64,000 nt of DNA, from contig NC_087073.1 of the NCBI RefSeq assembly GCF_026151205.1, positions 22,948,987-23,012,986 of the forward strand. The letters run 5' to 3'. The translations under genes were made by a program, and so were the position numbers. Source of the DNA: Bolinopsis microptera (taxonomy: Eukaryota; Ctenophora; Tentaculata; Lobata; Bolinopsidae). Positions within the stretch are counted from its first letter, which is position 1, and each line of letters starts with the position of its first letter. The notes below the pieces were generated by a model that was given only the letters and a program-made list of their open reading frames with translations, made no database searches and was not told where the DNA came from. Below, in pieces: positions 60,311 to 64,000 of the stretch.

Positions 60311-61048
60311 CTCTTCGAACGAAATATTGAAAATCATAAGCGAGTTCGAAAATGGTAAAGCCAGTGACATACCCATAAAAGTCATCTCATGTAATTGCAC
60401 CTGTATTATCGAATTACTTCAATATCCTTATGGCCAAAGGTATATTTCCTGATGTCCTGAAAACTGGTAAAATAACACCTGTATATAAGAAAGGTAACCC
60501 AGAAGAAATCGAGAACTACCGTCCTATCTCCACACTGTCCGTCTTCGGTAAAATCTTTGAAAAGCTCATATATTCAAGAAAACAACAAATTTTCAAGAAA
60601 ACAACAAATTTGTATTTAAATCAATTATAGCAACATTTCGGAAAACTTTAAAGTTAATCTATTACCAAGGAATATACTACGGGTATGGTGACTTGGGCTA
60701 TTGAGTTGTTAAGTAATTAAGATTAGTAAACATGCACTTGCATTGTATTTATAAAAACTAGAAATTAGGCTTCACGGTAAAATGGAGAAGCAGGCTGATC
60801 TTTGAGAGAGCAGACCGTAAAGTTTACGCACCCAACCAGGGTTACCTACCTACCCCAGTTGTTCTTTTTGGTTTATCAGCTTGTATTGTTATATTTATAG
60901 ACCCCAAGTCACCACACTAATCTGAAGAAGTATGTAACAAAATAAGTTGAGTTAATGTCATCATATAAGTTTAAAGCAGTAAAAGTTAAGTTGAGGATTG
61001 AATTTTCTAGTTAATTTAATGGTTCAAACGGTTGGGAATATAAAAATG

Positions 61049-61086
61049 TTCTAGAATAATATTCTAGAATAATATTCTAGAATATT
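61049..61086. repeat. Three copies of 13-bp self-complementary CTAGAATAATATT
   Basis: TTCTAGAATAATATTCTAGA and its continuation can fold back on itself in several registers. It sits at the inner edge of the first foreign block in the dead RT. Confidence 0.8.
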
Positions 61087-61596
61087 TGTTAGCTCCCAGG
61101 GAGTTGTATCGAATACACAGTTTGGATTTAGGAAATCTTTTGACACTATCGACCATTCAACGCTTCTTATAAAATTAGAGGGATGTGGAGTGAGAGGAGT
61201 TGCAAATAACCTCATAAAAAGCTACTTGACAAACAGGCAACAATACACCGAAGTTGTAGGAGAAAAATCAGATACCCTATCTATTCAATTTGGTGTCCTG
61301 CAGGCCGCAGGGTTCAATTCTTGGACCTCTCCTATTTCTTCTTTATATATGTATGACATCACAAACAGTTCTAAACCATAGGTGCAGATTTCGTTTTGAG
61401 GTGAACTTTTAAGTTCCCGAGAAATTTTCTTAAGTTTGCTTTTTTTTTCCTCCTCGGGCACATTCGTAACCTACGGGCCAGGTAAACCTAAACTACATAT
61501 TGACTGTTATGTACGTCGGTATCTGTTGAGGAGCCAAATCATCTGAAAAGCCCTTGACCTATATTTTGCTCAGGCACGTAGCCAGGATTTTTCTTT

Positions 61597-61615
61597 GGGG
61601 GGGGGGGGGGGGGGG
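61597..61615. repeat. 19-base poly-G run after CACGTAGCCAGGATTTTTC
   Basis: G run directly after GGCACGTAGCCAGGATTTTT, inside the second foreign block of the RT pseudogene. The combination suggests the end of another mobile element, but its borders are not visible. Confidence 0.7.
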
Positions 61616-62785
61616 CTGTCGGCGAGTGAAGCTGCAAGCTGTGGCAGGGGTCTTTGCGAAATAGGGTGTTTTAGGCTAAATTGAAAGTTTAATGAATTTA
61701 CAAAAATGTATGGTTTGGCATAATCATTGCCTACAATCCTGACCTGAGTAATTTACCCCTGGCCCTTTGAGACTTTATTTTGGGTTGAAAATTAAGTTTA
61801 TCGAGAGGAAGTGAAAAATCTCTGGTTCAAATTTGGATTTGAAGCCATGTTTAATTTTTTCTGTTGAGGTCAATTTTTTGCGCAGAAAGCGTTCGATTTT
61901 AGGGGAAAAAATTTATGTTTGCTTTTAATTTGTATGGTGCCGACGGCACCTGAAATCGACGAAATGTGCAGGGGCGTTCTAAACTAGGATCATTTGTTAC
62001 CTTTGCTGATAATACCAATATATTTGTTGTCGACAAAACAAAACGTGAGGCATATGAACGAGGAAATGAGCTTTTGTCATCATTGCAGTCTTATATGAGA
62101 GCAAATAAGTTACATATAAACATGTCCAAGTGCTGCTACATACACTTCAAACCCAACATGGCAGGTTATAAATCAGAGACACCCTGAAGTTGTACTAACT
62201 ATAGACAACTTTCCAATAAAAAAGGGTTCATCCGCAAAATGTCTGGGTGTTATAATTGACTAGAACCTATCATGGGAAGATCACATTAAAGCTCTTAAGC
62301 GAACTCTCAATCATTCTACATCCACTTTATGTAGACTTCGCTGCTCCCTTCCAGAATTACTACATCAACAATTATATCATACCCTGTTCGAATCACATCT
62401 TTCTTACTGTGTATCTGTATGGGGTGGGGCAGCGAAGCAACGTATAAGTTCAATATTTACTGCTCAGAAGTACTGTCTCAGAGTACTATTTGGTGATAGG
62501 CTGGCATACCTTAATAAGTTTAAGACTTGTGCACGTACTAGGCCTATAGGACACCAGAAACTTGACCAAAAATTTTTCATAAAAGAGCACACCAAACCGA
62601 TATTCAAGCATAATAACATTCTAGCTATCCAAAATCTCTATACATACTACAGTTACGTCGAGCTTTACAAGAAAGAAGTTATAATAAATCAAAAATTATA
62701 TCATAACTTCTTAAGGATAATTACACGGTGGGTGGAATGATTTAAACTGTGATGTATTATATCAATAGATGTGGATACTGGCGGG

Positions 62786-62910
62786 GAGGTGAAACACATT
62801 TGTTTACGTTTTAAGTGGCGCCTCTATTCAGCAGGTTGAAGAGGTGATACACATTTGTTTACTTTTGAGTGGCGCCTCTATTCAGCAGGTTAAAGAGGTG
62901 ATACATATTT
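62786..62910. repeat. 55-bp tandem duplication, 2.3 copies
   Basis: GAGGTGAWACACATTTGTTT ... GGCGCCTCTATTCAGCAGGT at 62786 and 62841, and a partial copy from 62895. Confidence 0.9.
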
Positions 62911-63023
62911 TGTATTATAGAAGGCTTGTAACACTTGTAACTCCTTCTTGTTACCCCCCTTTGAAGGTCCCGAATTATTTTCTGAACGAAAGCTCAAAAA
63001 TAACCGAGAAATCGACCTTCGTA

Positions 63024-63570
63024 TTAACTCATTTTGATGACTGTTTCTGACCTAAAATTGCACGAAAAATCGATTTAACTAGGTTTCAGAACCTATAAAC
63101 ACTTCCTTATCCCTCAAAATTGATGTTTTATAGTTAATACGACCAACAAGCAACATATATTTTGATCCTTCGGTTCTACTCATGACCTAGGGCCTAGGGA
63201 GTTACGCTGAAACCGAAAGATCCAGGCAATCCTCACCCTAACTGATCGAACAGGTACTAACACAATTTTCAGATAGAAATGTTCGTTGCAATATGTCTAT
63301 TGCAGCTTTGCAACTTGAGCGAAGAGCAGAATACGAAAAAACACAGCAGGTAAGCAACTCATTTTGTTAACTGTTCCTCACCTAACGTTGCACGAGAAAT
63401 CGATTTAAGTTGGTTTTACAGCCCAATAACGCTTCCTTATTCCTCAAAATTCTTGTGTTATTCAAACAAAGAATATTTTGATTCTGCAACGGAAAAACAA
63501 GGAGATCGTCATTCGTCTCGTTAACAACTCGAACAGGTACTATCACAATTTTTAGAGCAGAGCACAATTA
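63024..63570. repeat. Diverged ~330-bp tandem duplication
   Basis: AACTCATTTTG, then TTGCACGARAAATCGATTTAA, CTTCCTTATYCCTCAAAATT and GAACAGGTACTANCACAATTTT occur in the same order at about 63026-63270 and 63356-63560. Confidence 0.8.
63273..63349 (+). CDS. Possible exon, unknown protein
   Basis: 77 nt between ACACAATTTTCAG and CAGCAG|GTAAGC. One frame is open and reads RNVRCNMSIAALQLERRAEY, then EKTQQ, a helical charged peptide. The second copy of the surrounding duplication has lost the acceptor AG (TTTTTAGAG). No homolog is recognised and it may be chance. Confidence 0.3.
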
Positions 63571-64000
63571 TAGCAAAGTCAAAAGAAACACAATGAAGGT
63601 AGGTAACCATTAACCATCACCATGATATTATAACAATCATAATAACAACTGAATTATATTTAGTTTGAACGGTACGGGCAGCCATGCCCTCCGTGATCCT
63701 GACCAAGCGACCAATTGTAATAGAGGTGTTATGTCACGTGACGCCGATCCGTCCAATCACAAACAGGAAGAGTCATGCCCAAATACGGACATATGTGTTT
63801 GAGCCCATAACTCAGCCATTTTTAGTCTAATCTGGATAAAAATTCATATACGAGTTTAGAAGACCACTAGCTACAAGTAAACTAGTAAAGCAACTCAAAC
63901 ATATGTTTTGGGCAGTCCCATTTCCTCTTGTTGCACAGCATCATTGTGGATTCCTGATTGCTAGATCTTCACTATTGAAGGTCAAAAATGTCAAAATTTC
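63571..64000. other. Unique sequence to window end
   Basis: No gene, RNA or repeat was recognised. Confidence 0.3.

Larger units (their letters stand above)
60325..62745 (+). pseudogene. Decayed non-LTR retrotransposon reverse transcriptase
   Basis: RT blocks appear in the right order in three frames: ISEFENGKASDIPIKVI (60330), a frameshift, GIFPDVLKTGKITPVYKKGN and NYRPISTLSVFGKIFEKL (to 60570). Then NTQFGFRK and FDTIDHSTLLIKLEG, SYLTNRQQYTEVVGEKSD (61100-61380), FVTFADNTNIFV (61990) and, after a stop, NLSWEDHIKALKRT-like and YHTLFESHLSYCVSVWGG (62260-62440). About 35 residues are missing between GFRK and FDTID. The second catalytic Asp of FADD is Asn. Unrelated sequence occupies 60630-61080 and 61385-61955. 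It resembles jockey/CR1-type LINEs and is dead. Confidence 0.85.

Overview
The window is nuclear DNA from a multicellular animal, most likely an invertebrate. Two intron-containing animal genes can be read exon by exon, and there are decayed non-LTR retrotransposons and a small DNA transposon. No prokaryotic gene, rRNA or tRNA was recognised. By eye, about three quarters of the 64 kb is tandem or inverted repeat. Homopolymer-length noise is strong at 1-4150 and in the 16-29 kb block, so some indels there may be long-read base-calling errors.

Layout. 1-4560: degenerate minisatellites (about 29 bp, then 22 bp). 5240-15826 (+): seven consecutive exons of a Golgi alpha-mannosidase II-type GH38 gene. 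Its 5' part lies upstream of the window and no 3' part was found. Its introns carry a different minisatellite each (16, 31, 15, 41 and 23 bp units). 16.3-29.0 kb: a mosaic of direct and inverted copies of an AT-rich repeat, including a roughly 9.4-kb imperfect palindrome and a perfect 145-bp inverted repeat. 31.4-33.9 kb: a diverged roughly 400-bp tandem repeat. 34447-39228 (-): five exons of an ANP32-type leucine-rich acidic nuclear phosphoprotein, with a 195-bp repeat in one intron. 39.2-59.3 kb: a giant 69-bp array (about 280 units) made from the 5' half of the first visible ANP32 exon plus its 3' splice site. It is interrupted by a 607-bp transposon with 18-bp inverted ends and an 8-bp target duplication. 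59.5-64 kb: a microsatellite, a 30-bp perfect palindrome, a wrecked non-LTR reverse transcriptase and small duplications.

Main observation. Several arrays do not merely sit in introns. Their units contain the exon-intron junction itself. Five of about 23 visible junctions are tandemly duplicated: the mannosidase exon 1 acceptor (2 copies), exon 3 acceptor (2), exon 4 donor (about 11) and exon 6 donor (about 53), and the ANP32 acceptor (about 280). In the ANP32 array every unit carries a CTAAC branch-point-like motif, an acceptor CTGCAG and directly abutting it a donor-like GTAAAG, which is the layout of a recursive ('ratchet') splice site. I infer that arrays containing a whole splice site are partly hidden from selection because splicing can give the same mRNA at any copy number.

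The very long open frames in the 39-59 kb array (over 4,500 codons on the + strand) follow from a stop-free unit whose length is divisible by three. I do not call them genes.
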